From assembly GCA_001295935.1 (NCBI GenBank), contig LJHX01000038.1, positions 1 to 62,446 of the forward strand: a DNA stretch of 62,446 nt. Direction: 5' to 3'. The translations under genes and the position numbers were made by a program. Source of the DNA: an alpha proteobacterium AAP81b (lineage in GTDB: Bacteria > Pseudomonadota > Alphaproteobacteria > Sphingomonadales > Sphingomonadaceae). The stretch's first letter is position 1; each line of letters opens with the position of its first letter. Of the stretch, positions 23,879 to 32,580 are shown one piece after another. The notes beneath the pieces are model-generated. The model searched no databases, was not told where the DNA came from, and saw nothing but the letters and a program-made list of their open reading frames with translations.

Positions 23879-24160
23879 ATGCCGACACGCAACATCAGCC
23901 TGACCGGACACTACGACAGTTTCATCGAGGACAATGTCCGCACCGGCCGCTTCGGCAACGCCAGCGAGGTGGTCCGCGCCGGGCTGGCACTGCTCGAACG
24001 CGACCAGTCCGAGCACGCTGCCAAGCTGGCGGCGTTGCGTGCGGCGGTGGCCGAAGGCGTCGCCGATCTCGACAATGGTCGCTACATCGACTTCGACTCG
24101 AGTGAAGCGCTCAATACCTACCTGCAGGGCTTGGTCGAAGCGGGGCCGGCGCACGGATGA
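23879..24160 (+). CDS. ParD-like antitoxin (locus 1)
   Basis: A 93-residue ribbon-helix-helix antitoxin of the ParD/CopG family: PTRNISLTGHYDSFIEDNV gives the N-terminal DNA-binding strand and first helix, and FGNASEVVRAGLALLE the second. The C-terminal tail would wrap the toxin. The stop overlaps the toxin start as ATGA. The pair probably represses its own promoter in the 114-bp spacer shared with the amidohydrolase gene. Confidence 0.9.
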   Translation: MPTRNISLTGHYDSFIEDNVRTGRFGNASEVVRAGLALLERDQSEHAAKLAALRAAVAEGVADLDNGRYIDFDSSEALNTYLQGLVEAGPAHG

Positions 24161-24534
24161 AGCAGATACGCTTGTCGGAACGGGCGCAAGCCGATCTGGC
24201 CGAGCTATTGTCGACAAGCGCGATCAACTTCGGGGTGGCGGCACGGCGCCGCTACGCTTCCCTTATCGGTGCGGCATTTGACGACCTTGCCGCGGCGTCG
24301 GAGCGGCCGGGAAGCCGCGCTGCCCCCGAACTGGGCGATGGCTTGCGGCTCTACCATATCCGCAACAGTCGTCGCCGTATCGCGGCTGACACCGTACGGA
24401 AACCGCGTCACGTCATTGTCTATCGCGTCGTTGGCGAGATCGTGGCGGTGGTGCGTCTTCTGCATGACGCCATGGATTTTGCAGCACAATTGGACCCCGC
24501 CGTCGCTCCACATGGGCAACTACGGCAAAACTGA
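24157..24534 (+). CDS. ParE/RelE-family toxin (locus 1)
   Basis: A 125-residue toxin: MKQIRLSERAQADLAELL, a central GSRAAPELGDGLRLYHIR loop and HVIVYRVVGEIVAVVRLLHD, which is the ParE/RelE core. ParE toxins poison DNA gyrase, RelE toxins cleave mRNA; which applies is not decided by sequence alone. The C-terminus (FAAQLDPAVAPHGQLRQN) is slightly long. Only 1 nt separates its stop from that of the convergent methyltransferase. Confidence 0.9.
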   Translation: MKQIRLSERAQADLAELLSTSAINFGVAARRRYASLIGAAFDDLAAASERPGSRAAPELGDGLRLYHIRNSRRRIAADTVRKPRHVIVYRVVGEIVAVVRLLHDAMDFAAQLDPAVAPHGQLRQN

Positions 24535-24535
24535 A

Positions 24536-25357
24536 TCACCGACTTGGCGCCGCCAGCGGCTCCAGCTGATCGAGCCCGCGATAGAGCAGCACCGCGGTCG
24601 CCACCGCGACGTTGAGGCTGTCGGCAGTACCGTGCATCGGCAGCTTGACCAGCGCGTCGCAGGCGGCGGCGTATTCCGCTGGCAGACCCGATTGCTCGTT
24701 GCCCAGGAACAGGAAGGTCGGCGCCGTGAAACGATGCGCGCGATAGTCGATCGTCGCGCCGCCGAGCGCCGCGCCGACCAGAGTCCCCTCCCCGGCGCGC
24801 AGCCAGGTGAAGAAATCGGCGGCGGGGGCGCGGGCGACGGCGCGGGTGAACAGCGCCCCCATGCTCGCCCGTGTCGCTTCGAGGCTGAAGGGGTCGCACG
24901 ACTGGTCGAGCAGGATCACCCCGCCGGCGCCGACGGCGTCGCAGGTGCGCAGCATCGTGCCGAAATTGCCCGGGTCCTTGAGGCCTTCGACCACCACCCA
25001 GAGCGGCGCCGTCGCGCGGTCGATCCGCGCCAGCGAGGTGTCGGGGATGGCATAGGCGGCGGCAACGGCTTGCGGATTGTCCTTGCCCGTCAGCCGGTGC
25101 AGCAGGTCGCGCGTCGAGCGAATGGCGAGCCCGCGCGCCGCCACCGTCGCGGCGATCAGCGCCTGCGTCAGCGGATGCGCCTCGGCATCGGCGGCGAAGA
25201 TCAGGTACCGCGGCACCACCCCCGATTGCAGCGCCTCGGTGCAGACGCGCAGGCCTTCGGCAAGGAACAGGCCATGCTCGCGGCGGCCCTTCTTGTCGGC
25301 GAGGCTCTTCAGCAGCTTGAAGGTCGGATTGGCGCTGGAGACGATCTCGGCAATCAT
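24536..25357 (-). CDS. TrmH/SpoU-family RNA 2'-O-methyltransferase
   Basis: A 273-residue SPOUT methyltransferase with an N-terminal substrate-binding domain (HGLFLAEGLRVCTEAL) and the knotted catalytic domain: LKDPGNFGTMLRTCDAVGA, FLFLGNEQSGLP and HGTADSLNVAVATAVLLY. These are motifs 1-3 of the RlmB/TsnR type that 2'-O-methylates 23S rRNA with SAM. The exact target cannot be told. Five nt downstream of the DNA glycosylase stop, so the two form a minus-strand operon. Confidence 0.92.
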   Translation of the reverse strand: MIAEIVSSANPTFKLLKSLADKKGRREHGLFLAEGLRVCTEALQSGVVPRYLIFAADAEAHPLTQALIAATVAARGLAIRSTRDLLHRLTGKDNPQAVAAAYAIPDTSLARIDRATAPLWVVVEGLKDPGNFGTMLRTCDAVGAGGVILLDQSCDPFSLEATRASMGALFTRAVARAPAADFFTWLRAGEGTLVGAALGGATIDYRAHRFTAPTFLFLGNEQSGLPAEYAAACDALVKLPMHGTADSLNVAVATAVLLYRGLDQLEPLAAPSR

Positions 25358-25362
25358 GCGCC

Positions 25363-25980
25363 TCAGATCACCGTCGTGTTGTAATGGTGCCAGAGGAACA
25401 CCGCCAGCGCGCCGCGGTGCGGGCGGAAAGGCTCGGCGAGCAGCCGCGCCGCCTTTTCGGTCGGGCGCTTTTCAAGCTCGAGGATGCGGCCGAGTTCCAG
25501 CTGTACCGCAAGATCCCCCGCCGGGAAGATGTCGGGGCGGCCTTCGGCGAACAGCAAATAGATTTCCGCCGACCAGCGGCCGATGCCCTTGACCGCGGTC
25601 AGCGTCACCAGCGCCGCCTCGTCATCTTCGGGCAGCGCGCCGAAGTCGAGGCCGCCAGCGATGGCGGCGGCGAGGCCATGGACATAGGCGGCCTTCATTC
25701 CCGACAGCCCGGCGCCGCGCAGCGCCTCGACCGGCGTCGCCAGGATCGCCGCATGGTCGCCCATGTCACCGCCGCACGCCGCCTCCAGCCGGGCATAGAT
25801 GCTCGCCGCCGCCTTGATGCTGACCTGCTGGCCGACGATCGCCCGCATCAGCGTCGCCGCGCCGCGGTCACGGATACGCGGCTCGGGGTAGCCGATGCGC
25901 GCGATCGCCGCGGCGATGCGCGGCTCGGCGGCGGCGATCTGGTCGAGCCCGGCGCGCAGCTGGTCGGCGGAAAGTCCCAT
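25363..25980 (-). CDS. DNA-3-methyladenine glycosylase, AlkA-like (HhH-GPD)
   Basis: A 205-residue HhH-GPD glycosylase that excises alkylated bases. The helix-hairpin-helix is LTAVKGIGRWSAEIYLLF and the catalytic Asp lies in FPAGDLAVQLELG. It lacks the N-terminal domain of E. coli AlkA, as is common for the short alphaproteobacterial form. RAIVGQQVSIKAA is a further signature. Upstream (25981-26090) is the divergent spacer to the histidine kinase gene, with a GGCGCAAAGGCGCC-like palindrome near 26020. Confidence 0.92.
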   Translation of the reverse strand: MGLSADQLRAGLDQIAAAEPRIAAAIARIGYPEPRIRDRGAATLMRAIVGQQVSIKAAASIYARLEAACGGDMGDHAAILATPVEALRGAGLSGMKAAYVHGLAAAIAGGLDFGALPEDDEAALVTLTAVKGIGRWSAEIYLLFAEGRPDIFPAGDLAVQLELGRILELEKRPTEKAARLLAEPFRPHRGALAVFLWHHYNTTVI

Positions 25981-26090
25981 GCCTTGCGGTTAGGCCGGCG
26001 GTGGGGCGCTTGTCACCCCCCGGCGCAAAGGCGCCAGCGGAAAACGGCTGCCTATGAAGACGCCGGCGAAATCGGCTAGGGTGGCGCCAG

Positions 26091-27278
26091 ATGTTCGAGG
26101 ATCTCCGCTCCCAGAGCTTTTTCGCCGACAAGAACCGCGCCTTCTGGCTGCTCCAGGGCGGCGGCTGGATCGCCTATCTGCTGCTGCGCGCGCTGTCGGG
26201 GCTGGCCAATTCGATGGGGGTCGCCTTCATCCTGCCGGCGATCGTCGTCACCGCCACCGGCTTCTCGCTGTCGCTGCTGATGGCGGCGGCCTATCGCCGG
26301 ATCATCGTCATGCGGCCGATCTACACCTGGACGCTGACCCTGATCATCCTCGGCGGCGCCTCGGCGGTGTTCTCGATCCTCGAGGTCTGGGCGCACGCCA
26401 CCTTCTACCAGCCCGGCTGGCAGCCGCAGGGCATCGAGTTCCTCGGCGCCATCCTGCTCGACTTCTCGGTGCTCGGCGCCTGGACGGGGCTTTATTACGG
26501 CATCAACTATTATCTTCTGCTCGCCGAACAGTCAGAGCGGATGCTCAGCGTCGCGCGCCAGGCCAACAGCGCCCAGCTCGAAATGCTGCGCTACCAGCTC
26601 AACCCGCATTTCCTGTTCAACACGCTCAACTCGATCTCGACGCTGGTGCTGCTGAAGCAGACCGAGCGCGCCAATGCCATGCTCAGCCGGCTGGCCTCCT
26701 TCCTGCGCTACAGCCTCGTCGGCGAGCGCGAGGGGCTGGCGACGATCGCCCAGGAAGCCGAGGCGCTGAAGCTCTATCTCGATATCGAACGCACCCGCTT
26801 CGAGGATCGCCTGCGCACGCGCTTCGACATCGCCCCCGATGTGATGGAGGCGCGGCTGCCGTCGCTGCTGCTCCAGCCGATCGTCGAGAACGCCATCAAA
26901 TATGCCGTGACGCCTTCCGAGGACGGCGCCGACATCGTCATCGACGCGCGCCGCATGGGGGCGCGGCTGGTCATCACCATCGCCGATACCGGGCCGGGCC
27001 TTGCCGGCACCGCCCAGGCGGCCGAGACCGCGGCGGGCACCCAGGTCGGCCTCGCCAACATCCGCGACCGCCTGCGCCAGGGCTATGGTGTCGACCATCG
27101 CTTTGAATTGGCGGACAATGTTCCGCACGGCTTGATCGTGCTGATCGACATTCCATATCAGACCGAGAATGCCGGGCCGGGAGCCATGGGCGGCGATGGC
27201 CGTTCGAACGAGCGTCCCGACCCGCGTTCCGACAATCTCGTGGGGGCACCACCGCTGCGCGAAGGCGCGGCACCCTAG
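26091..27278 (+). CDS. LytS-type sensor histidine kinase
   Basis: A 395-residue membrane kinase. Four hydrophobic segments lie in the first 140 residues (GWIAYLLLRAL, FILPAIVVTATGFSLSLLMA, TLTLIILGGASAVF, FLGAILLDFSVLGAW). The HisKA-like segment LNPHFLFNTLNSISTLVLL holds the phosphoacceptor H173, and IVENAIKYAV plus TGPGL form the ATPase domain. There is no separate sensory domain, so the stimulus is probably sensed in the membrane. The LytTR regulator starts 8 nt downstream. The last 40 residues are disordered. Confidence 0.93.
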   Translation: MFEDLRSQSFFADKNRAFWLLQGGGWIAYLLLRALSGLANSMGVAFILPAIVVTATGFSLSLLMAAAYRRIIVMRPIYTWTLTLIILGGASAVFSILEVWAHATFYQPGWQPQGIEFLGAILLDFSVLGAWTGLYYGINYYLLLAEQSERMLSVARQANSAQLEMLRYQLNPHFLFNTLNSISTLVLLKQTERANAMLSRLASFLRYSLVGEREGLATIAQEAEALKLYLDIERTRFEDRLRTRFDIAPDVMEARLPSLLLQPIVENAIKYAVTPSEDGADIVIDARRMGARLVITIADTGPGLAGTAQAAETAAGTQVGLANIRDRLRQGYGVDHRFELADNVPHGLIVLIDIPYQTENAGPGAMGGDGRSNERPDPRSDNLVGAPPLREGAAP

Positions 27279-27286
27279 GAAGCCCT

Positions 27287-28084
27287 ATGCCCATTCGCAC
27301 CATCATCGTCGACGACGAACGCCTCGCCATCCAGGGCCTCGAACTGCGGCTGGCCGCCTTCGACGATATCGAGATCGTCGAGCGCTGCGCCAACGGCCGC
27401 GAGGCGATCCGCGCCATCAAGACACTGAAGCCCGATCTCGTCTTCCTCGATATCCAGATGCCGGGTTTCGACGGTTTCTCGGTGGTCGCCGGCCTCGCCG
27501 ATATCGAGCCGCCGCTGTTCGTCTTCGTCACCGCCTATGGCGAACATGCGCTGAAAGCCTTTGAGGCGCAGGCGGTCGATTATCTGATGAAGCCCGTCGA
27601 CGAGGACCGCCTCGCCACCACCGTCGACCGCGTCCGCCAGCGTCTCGCCGAGCGGCGCAGCAGCGTCGATACCGAGCGGCTGAAGGAGATCCTGTCGGAA
27701 GTGGCGCCCGACGCGGTGCCCGAGGATATGGTCGGCGATGGCGAACCCGCCGCCAATCGTTTCGAGAAGATCCTCAACATCAAGGATCGCGGCCAGATCT
27801 TCCGCGTCGACGTCAACGATATCGAACGTATCGACGCTGCCGGCGACTATATGTGCATCTATACCGCCGACCAGACGCTGATCCTGCGCGAGACCATGAA
27901 GGACCTCGAAAAGCGTCTCGACCCGCGCAAGTTCCAGCGCATTCACCGCTCGACCATCGTCAACCTGGACAATATCAAGAGCGTCAAGCCGCATACCAAC
28001 GGTGAATGCTTCCTGGTGCTGCAGTCCAATACCCAGGTGAAGGTTTCGCGATCCTACCGCGAAGTGGTCGCGCGATTTTTATAG
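27287..28084 (+). CDS. LytTR-family response regulator
   Basis: A 265-residue regulator: receiver domain with the phosphoacceptor D55 (VFLDIQMPGFDG) and conserved Lys in YLMKPVDEDR, then a linker, then the LytTR DNA-binding domain from about residue 165 (DVNDIERIDAAGDYMCIYT ... FQRIHRSTIVNLDNIKSV). LytTR proteins bind repeats upstream of target promoters. It forms an operon with the kinase and precedes the PEP-CTERM gene by 271 nt, which may be a target region. Confidence 0.95.
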   Translation: MPIRTIIVDDERLAIQGLELRLAAFDDIEIVERCANGREAIRAIKTLKPDLVFLDIQMPGFDGFSVVAGLADIEPPLFVFVTAYGEHALKAFEAQAVDYLMKPVDEDRLATTVDRVRQRLAERRSSVDTERLKEILSEVAPDAVPEDMVGDGEPAANRFEKILNIKDRGQIFRVDVNDIERIDAAGDYMCIYTADQTLILRETMKDLEKRLDPRKFQRIHRSTIVNLDNIKSVKPHTNGECFLVLQSNTQVKVSRSYREVVARFL

Positions 28085-28291
28085 ACAGTGAATGTTTCTA
28101 TCGGATCGTTCATTATGGCAGAGGCGCTGTCACTAGCTCGGTCTTCATTCCGGGCAGCCACTTCATACCGACCAATGGTTGCGTAACATGAATCTTGGTG
28201 AATTCGCCTTAACCACGACTGTAAGCCCTGATTTACAACCCTAAGAAAGTCGAAACCCGCAACGACGCCTGCCCCCATCGTGACACCTGTC

Positions 28292-28307
28292 TGGCACGCA
28301 TTGTGCA
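28292..28307 (+). promoter_or_regulatory. Candidate sigma-54 (-24/-12) promoter
   Basis: TGGCACGCATTGTGCA matches the sigma-54 consensus TGGCACG-N4-TTGCA except for one base, with GG and GC exactly 12 nt apart (GC at 28305-28306). The start point would be near 28317, giving a 39-nt leader that contains a GCCTGCG/CGCAGGC hairpin. The 200 bp upstream are AT-richer than the window average and could hold enhancer sites; I could not identify one. Confidence 0.65.
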
Positions 28308-28355
28308 TTGCAGCAGGAGCGCCTGCGCCCGCAGGCGAACCACGAGGAGGCCTTC

Positions 28356-29003
28356 ATGCGTATCTCAATCGCCTCGACCCTGGCGCTGCTGGTCGCAACC
28401 CAAGCCCAGGCTGTTACCGTGCTCAATGGCAGCTTCGAAACCGGCGTCGCCATCGGCCCGTCGGGCATCGCGACGCTCGCCACCGACGATACGACGTCGC
28501 TGCCGGGTTGGACGATCCTTGCCGACGGCGTCGATTATCTCGACAGCAGCTATGTCGATGCTTCCGACGGCAGCCGCGCCGTCAAGCTGACGACCACCAG
28601 CTCGGGTGGCATCACCCAGCGCATCGGCGGCTTCACCGCCGGGCGCGCCTATGAGATCCGTTTCGACCTTTCGAGCGACCCCAATGATCCCCAGCCGCGA
28701 CCCTTCACCTCGCGGATGATCGTCTCGGCCACCGGCGGTGGCGCCCAGCTCTACAGCTATACCGTCACCGGCCAGAACACGCCGACCAACATGCTTTACG
28801 AAGCCAATCGCTACCGCTTCACCGCCGGCGGCGAGTTCGCCAACATCCAGTTCCGCAGCCTCAACAACGACGAATTCGGCGCGATCCTCGACAATGTCAC
28901 CATCGCCGAAGTCCCCGAGCCGGCAAGCTGGGCGCTGCTGGTGCTTGGCTTCGGCCTCGTCGGCGTCGCGGCACGCCGCAAGGCGGGGCCGGTCACCGCC
29001 TGA
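28356..29003 (+). CDS. PEPxxWA-CTERM sorting domain protein
   Basis: A 215-residue secreted protein. It has a signal peptide (MRISIASTLALLVATQAQA), a beta-rich middle starting VTVLNGSFETG like choice-of-anchor/DUF642 proteins, and a C-terminal sorting signal: VPEPASWALLVLGFGLVG then VAARRK. PEP-CTERM signals are recognised by an exosortase and are linked to exopolysaccharide and biofilm matrices; no exosortase gene is in this window. GAGGAGG lies at 28344-28350 before the ATG at 28356. The preceding sigma-54-like promoter fits the known link of some PEP-CTERM genes with sigma-54 control. Confidence 0.93.
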   Translation: MRISIASTLALLVATQAQAVTVLNGSFETGVAIGPSGIATLATDDTTSLPGWTILADGVDYLDSSYVDASDGSRAVKLTTTSSGGITQRIGGFTAGRAYEIRFDLSSDPNDPQPRPFTSRMIVSATGGGAQLYSYTVTGQNTPTNMLYEANRYRFTAGGEFANIQFRSLNNDEFGAILDNVTIAEVPEPASWALLVLGFGLVGVAARRKAGPVTA

Positions 29004-29005
29004 AC

Positions 29006-30154
29006 CTATGCCCCCCGGGTCTCGGCAAGCCAGGCGGTGACGGTCGCCACCGCCTCGGCGAGCTTGTCGGGCTGGAAAGCGTAATAATGGGTCGCGCCGG
29101 CGACGATGTGGAGGCGACGCGGCACGTGTTTCACCGCCTCATGGAGCCGCATGGTGTGGCTCGGCGTGCAGGCGTCGTCGGCGGAATTGCCGACGACCAA
29201 TACCGGCACCGAAATCCGCGGGCCGCAGGCGATGCCGTCGGCGTGGCTCTTGCGGCTCCACTGGCTGAGCCATGACCGCAAGGTCGTGAAGCGCGCCAGG
29301 CCGCCGGGGGAATCGTTGATCAACCGCGGATCGCCGAGATAGCAGCGGCCGGGCGTGCGGTCGTTGGGATCGACGGCGGGGTCGAGCCAGCGCGGATCGG
29401 CCATGGTGCCATGGACGACAAAGGCGCGCTCGGCATGTTCGCCGTCGCGCGCCTTGAGGTCGGCGAGCGTCGCTTCGGCCCAGGCGGTGATCCGGTCCGA
29501 CCGGGCGATCTGCCGGGCGCGAAATTCGGCGAGGAAATCGTCGCCATAGGGCGGCTGCGGGCAGGCGGGATCATAGAGGTTCCACGCCGGGTCGCGGCGT
29601 GTCGGATCGGCTTCGTCGGTCACCGACGGATCGAGCCATTCGGTCAGCGTGTGCGCCCGGCTGACGTGCGCCGCGAGCAGCATGACGCCATCGGCGCGCG
29701 GCAGTGCCGCCTGCGTCAGATCGGGCGGGTCGCCGGCGGGGGTGGCCGTCACCTGCGGGTTCTCGGCCTCGGCTTGGTAGAAGAGCGCGAGGCTGCCGCC
29801 CCCCGACCAGCCGGCGAGGATGACCCGGGCATAGCCGAGCTTTTCGCGCGCGTGCGCCACCCATTTGCCGAGGTCGATCGCGACCTTTTCCATGATCAGC
29901 GCGCTGTCGTTGTTGGGGTAGCGCGAGACCGCCGTCAGCACATGGACGCCGGCCGCCGCCAGCGCGCCGGGCAGCGGCAGATAATGCATGATGCCCATCG
30001 GGTGCATGAAGACGACGAGCGTGTCCGACGGCGTTTCGGGCTTGAGGTGATGCGCCTGGAGGGCGACGACGCCATCGACGCCGCCATAGGTGTCGCGCAG
30101 GCCGACGGGCTCGCGCCAGCCGATCAGCAGCGGGATGCGCGCATAGCCGGTCAA
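29006..30154 (-). CDS. Alpha/beta hydrolase
   Basis: A 382-residue alpha/beta hydrolase. VVFMHPMGIMHYLPLPGAL contains the oxyanion region, ILAGWSGGGSLALFYQAEA the nucleophile elbow (GWSGG), VPVLVVGNSADDACTP an Asp region and AGATHYYAF the catalytic His. The start I favour is the TTG at 30154, which overlaps the VOC gene stop as TTGA; the frame continues upstream in another gene's sequence without conservation. It is co-transcribed with the VOC gene, which suggests a common aromatic or ester catabolic step, but the substrate is unknown. Confidence 0.85.
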   Translation of the reverse strand: MTGYARIPLLIGWREPVGLRDTYGGVDGVVALQAHHLKPETPSDTLVVFMHPMGIMHYLPLPGALAAAGVHVLTAVSRYPNNDSALIMEKVAIDLGKWVAHAREKLGYARVILAGWSGGGSLALFYQAEAENPQVTATPAGDPPDLTQAALPRADGVMLLAAHVSRAHTLTEWLDPSVTDEADPTRRDPAWNLYDPACPQPPYGDDFLAEFRARQIARSDRITAWAEATLADLKARDGEHAERAFVVHGTMADPRWLDPAVDPNDRTPGRCYLGDPRLINDSPGGLARFTTLRSWLSQWSRKSHADGIACGPRISVPVLVVGNSADDACTPSHTMRLHEAVKHVPRRLHIVAGATHYYAFQPDKLAEAVATVTAWLAETRGA

Positions 30155-30666
30155 GCCGCGGCGTCCCGCTGCTTGGCGGCGGTCCAGTCGGCGAGCTGCG
30201 CGCGATGGGCGGCGAGTTCCTCGGCCATGATCTCGTCGTGGCGCGGCAGGCGCGTGGTGATTTCGAGCGGCAGGCCGTTGGGATCGCTGAAATAGACCGA
30301 TTTGACGAAGCCATGGTCGATCGGCCCGAAGCACGGCACCCCGGCGGCGTTCAGCTTGTCGCGCCATTCGAGCAAGGTCGCCTCGTCGCCGGCTTCGAAG
30401 GCGACATGGCGATCGAAGCCATGGGCGAGTTCGAACTTCTCGGGCGCGGCGCTGCCGGGGGCATCGAAAAAGGCGATGTAGCGGCCGTCGCCGAGGCCGA
30501 AGAAGATATGGACGAAGGGGTTGCGCTTACCGCTGCCGGGTTCCTTTTCCTCGATGACCAGGCCCTGGAGCGGCAGGCCGAGCAGGTCCTCGTAGAAGGC
30601 GCGGGTTTCCTCGGCGTCGCGGCAGCGATAGGCGCTGTGATGGATTCCGTGCAGCGGCTGTGGCAT
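30151..30666 (-). CDS. VOC (glyoxalase/dioxygenase) family protein
   Basis: A 171-residue vicinal-oxygen-chelate protein: LHGIHHSAYRCRDAEETRAF at the N-terminus and SVYFSDPNGLPLEITTRL at the C-terminus. A metal triad is plausible from a His in the first beta strand, His in DRHVAFEAGD and Glu in LEITTR. It may be an extradiol dioxygenase, glyoxalase or resistance-type binder. It is coupled to the alpha/beta hydrolase by a 4-nt overlap. Confidence 0.88.
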   Translation of the reverse strand: MPQPLHGIHHSAYRCRDAEETRAFYEDLLGLPLQGLVIEEKEPGSGKRNPFVHIFFGLGDGRYIAFFDAPGSAAPEKFELAHGFDRHVAFEAGDEATLLEWRDKLNAAGVPCFGPIDHGFVKSVYFSDPNGLPLEITTRLPRHDEIMAEELAAHRAQLADWTAAKQRDAAA

Positions 30667-30697
30667 AACCTACCTCGCGGGTGGAGTTTTGCGGATC

Positions 30698-32026
30698 ATG
30701 GCACAGGGCGCGCCGATCGGGAAAGCTGACGGAAACGTCGAGGCAGCGCCCGCGCCGAGCGTTGCCGACTTCCTCAGCGCCTTCTGGACCGTCGGCGTGC
30801 TCAGCTTCGGCGGCCCCGCCGGCCAGATCGCCACCATGCACCGCGAGCTGATCGACAAGCGCCGCTGGTTCGAGGAGGCGGAGTTCCTCGGCGCGCTCAA
30901 CTTCTGCATGCTGCTGCCGGGGCCCGAAGCGCAGCAGCTCGCCACCTGGTGCGGCTGGCGACTGCGCGGGGCGTGGGGCGGCATCGCGGCAGGGTTGCTG
31001 TTCCTGTTGCCGGGCGCCGCGGTGATGGCGGCGCTGGTGGCGATCTATCTCGCTTTCGGGCGGCTGGCGCCGGTGCAGGCGCTGTTCGGCGGCGTTCAGG
31101 CGGCGGTCGTCGCGGTGGTGGCGCAGGCGCTGCTCCGCGTCGCCGGCAAGGCGCTGAAGACGCGGCTGGCCTGGGGACTGGCGGGGCTGGCCTTCGTGCT
31201 GCTGGTCGGTTTCGGCCTGCCATTTCCGCTGGTGGTGGCGCTGGCGGCGGCGATAGGCGCCTGGCGCGGCCGCGAGGCGCCCAAGGCCGCCCCGGCGTTG
31301 GCGCGGCACCCACCCTGGTCGCGCACCGCCGGCGTACTGGCGGCTGGCAGCGCGCTGTGGCTGGCGCCGCTCGGCGCGCTGGCGGCGTGGCTGGGGCCGG
31401 CGCATGAGCTGGTCGACCTCGGCAATTTCTTCGCGCAGCTGGCGACGGCGAGCTTCGGCGGCGCCTATGCCGGCCTCGCCTATGTCGCCCAGGGCGCGGC
31501 GGCAGCGCATGGCTGGGTGACGCCGGCCGAGATCGTCGACGGGCTGGCGCTCGCCGAGACGACGCCCGGCCCGCTGGTGCTGACCTATCAGTTCGTCGGC
31601 GGCCTCGCCGGGCACCGCATCGCCGGGCCGTGGGGCCCCGGCGCCGGCGCCGCCATCGGCATGGCGCTGGTACTGTGGCTGACCTTCGTGCCGAGTTTCG
31701 TGCTGGTCCTCGGCCTCGCGCCGCAGTTCGATCGCCTGCTGGCGGCGCCGCTGCTGGCCCGCGCGCTTGCCGGGGTGACGGCGGCGGTGGTCGGCGTCGT
31801 CGCCAGCCTGGGGCTGTGGTTCGCGCTGCACGTGCTCTTCGCGCGCGTCACCACCGAGGCGATCGGCCCGCTGACCTTGTGGGTGCCGCATGGTGCCCCC
31901 GACCTTTTCGCCGCGGCCATCGCGCTCGCCGCCTCGCTGCTGCTGCGTCGCGGCTCGCCGATGGCGGCGGTGCTGGCGCTGGCAGCCCTTGCCGGGGTGC
32001 TGCGTTGGATCATGAACCCCGGGTAA
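30698..32026 (+). CDS. chrA: Chromate transporter ChrA
   Basis: A 442-residue inner-membrane protein with the two homologous halves of long-chain ChrA: each begins with a conserved motif, LSFGGPAGQIATMHRELI and FFAQLATASFGGAYAGLAYV, and many hydrophobic segments follow. PGPEAQQLATWCGW and ETTPGPLVLTYQFVG are family signatures. ChrA exports chromate driven by proton motive force and gives chromate tolerance; some members serve other oxyanions. The ATG at 30698 follows GTGGAG. It is divergent from the VOC gene with a 31-nt spacer. Confidence 0.93.
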   Translation: MAQGAPIGKADGNVEAAPAPSVADFLSAFWTVGVLSFGGPAGQIATMHRELIDKRRWFEEAEFLGALNFCMLLPGPEAQQLATWCGWRLRGAWGGIAAGLLFLLPGAAVMAALVAIYLAFGRLAPVQALFGGVQAAVVAVVAQALLRVAGKALKTRLAWGLAGLAFVLLVGFGLPFPLVVALAAAIGAWRGREAPKAAPALARHPPWSRTAGVLAAGSALWLAPLGALAAWLGPAHELVDLGNFFAQLATASFGGAYAGLAYVAQGAAAAHGWVTPAEIVDGLALAETTPGPLVLTYQFVGGLAGHRIAGPWGPGAGAAIGMALVLWLTFVPSFVLVLGLAPQFDRLLAAPLLARALAGVTAAVVGVVASLGLWFALHVLFARVTTEAIGPLTLWVPHGAPDLFAAAIALAASLLLRRGSPMAAVLALAALAGVLRWIMNPG

Positions 32027-32112
32027 CGAAGCCACTCAGAAGTCGTTCAGTGGCGAATCGGCATATCCCGGGTCACGCCCCGCAATCGGGCGGTATTGAA
32101 GGGAGTTGCAAG

Positions 32113-32580
32113 ATGCAGAAATTCATCCTGGCCGCGCTTGCCGGCCTGACCCTCGCCACCAGCCTCGCCGCCCCTGCCGCGGCGCAGGACTGGCGCCGCG
32201 ACGACCGTCGCGAATGGCGTGATGACCGCCGCGATGACCGCCGTGACTGGCGCGATGACCGCCGTGACGACCGCCGCGACTGGCGTGACGACCGTCGTGA
32301 CGCCCGGTTCGACAATCGCCGTGACTGGCGCTGGGAAGGCCGCCGCTATCGCGATGCCGGCTATTACCACCCGCGCGGTTACGGCTATCGCCCCTATGCC
32401 GTCGGCTATGCCATCCCCCGGCCCTATATCGCCGAGCGCTACTGGATCAACGACTGGGGCCGCTACCAGCTGAGCCGGCCCTTCCCGGGGACGCGCTGGG
32501 TGCGCGTCGGCCCGGATGTCCTGCTGATCCGCGTCGGCGATGGCTTTGTCCTGCGCGCCATCCGCGGCCTCTGGTACTAA
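32113..32580 (+). CDS. RcnB-like periplasmic protein with Asp-Arg repeats
   Basis: A 155-residue secreted protein: signal peptide MQKFILAALAGLTLATSLAA, then a charged repeat region (tandem DDRRD and RDWR units, about residues 26-75), then an RcnB-like domain (YWINDWGRYQLSRP, WVRVGPDVLLIRVGDG). RcnB proteins help nickel/cobalt homeostasis in E. coli; a metal role here is inference. The repeats make the DNA look like a 30-bp tandem array but are coding. The stop is interlocked with that of ubiG in CTAA. A CCACT/AGTGG dyad around 32031-32053 precedes it. Confidence 0.85.
   Translation: MQKFILAALAGLTLATSLAAPAAAQDWRRDDRREWRDDRRDDRRDWRDDRRDDRRDWRDDRRDARFDNRRDWRWEGRRYRDAGYYHPRGYGYRPYAVGYAIPRPYIAERYWINDWGRYQLSRPFPGTRWVRVGPDVLLIRVGDGFVLRAIRGLWY

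Noticed and set aside
28006-28191. 61-codon frame at the end of the LytTR gene
   Set aside because: Out of frame with the regulator, no Shine-Dalgarno, no motif; the AT-rich spacer is better explained as a control region.
32190-32330. Tandem 30-bp-like repeat resembling a CRISPR or satellite
   Set aside because: The repeats are the Asp-Arg codons of the RcnB-like protein, have no spacers and stay in frame.
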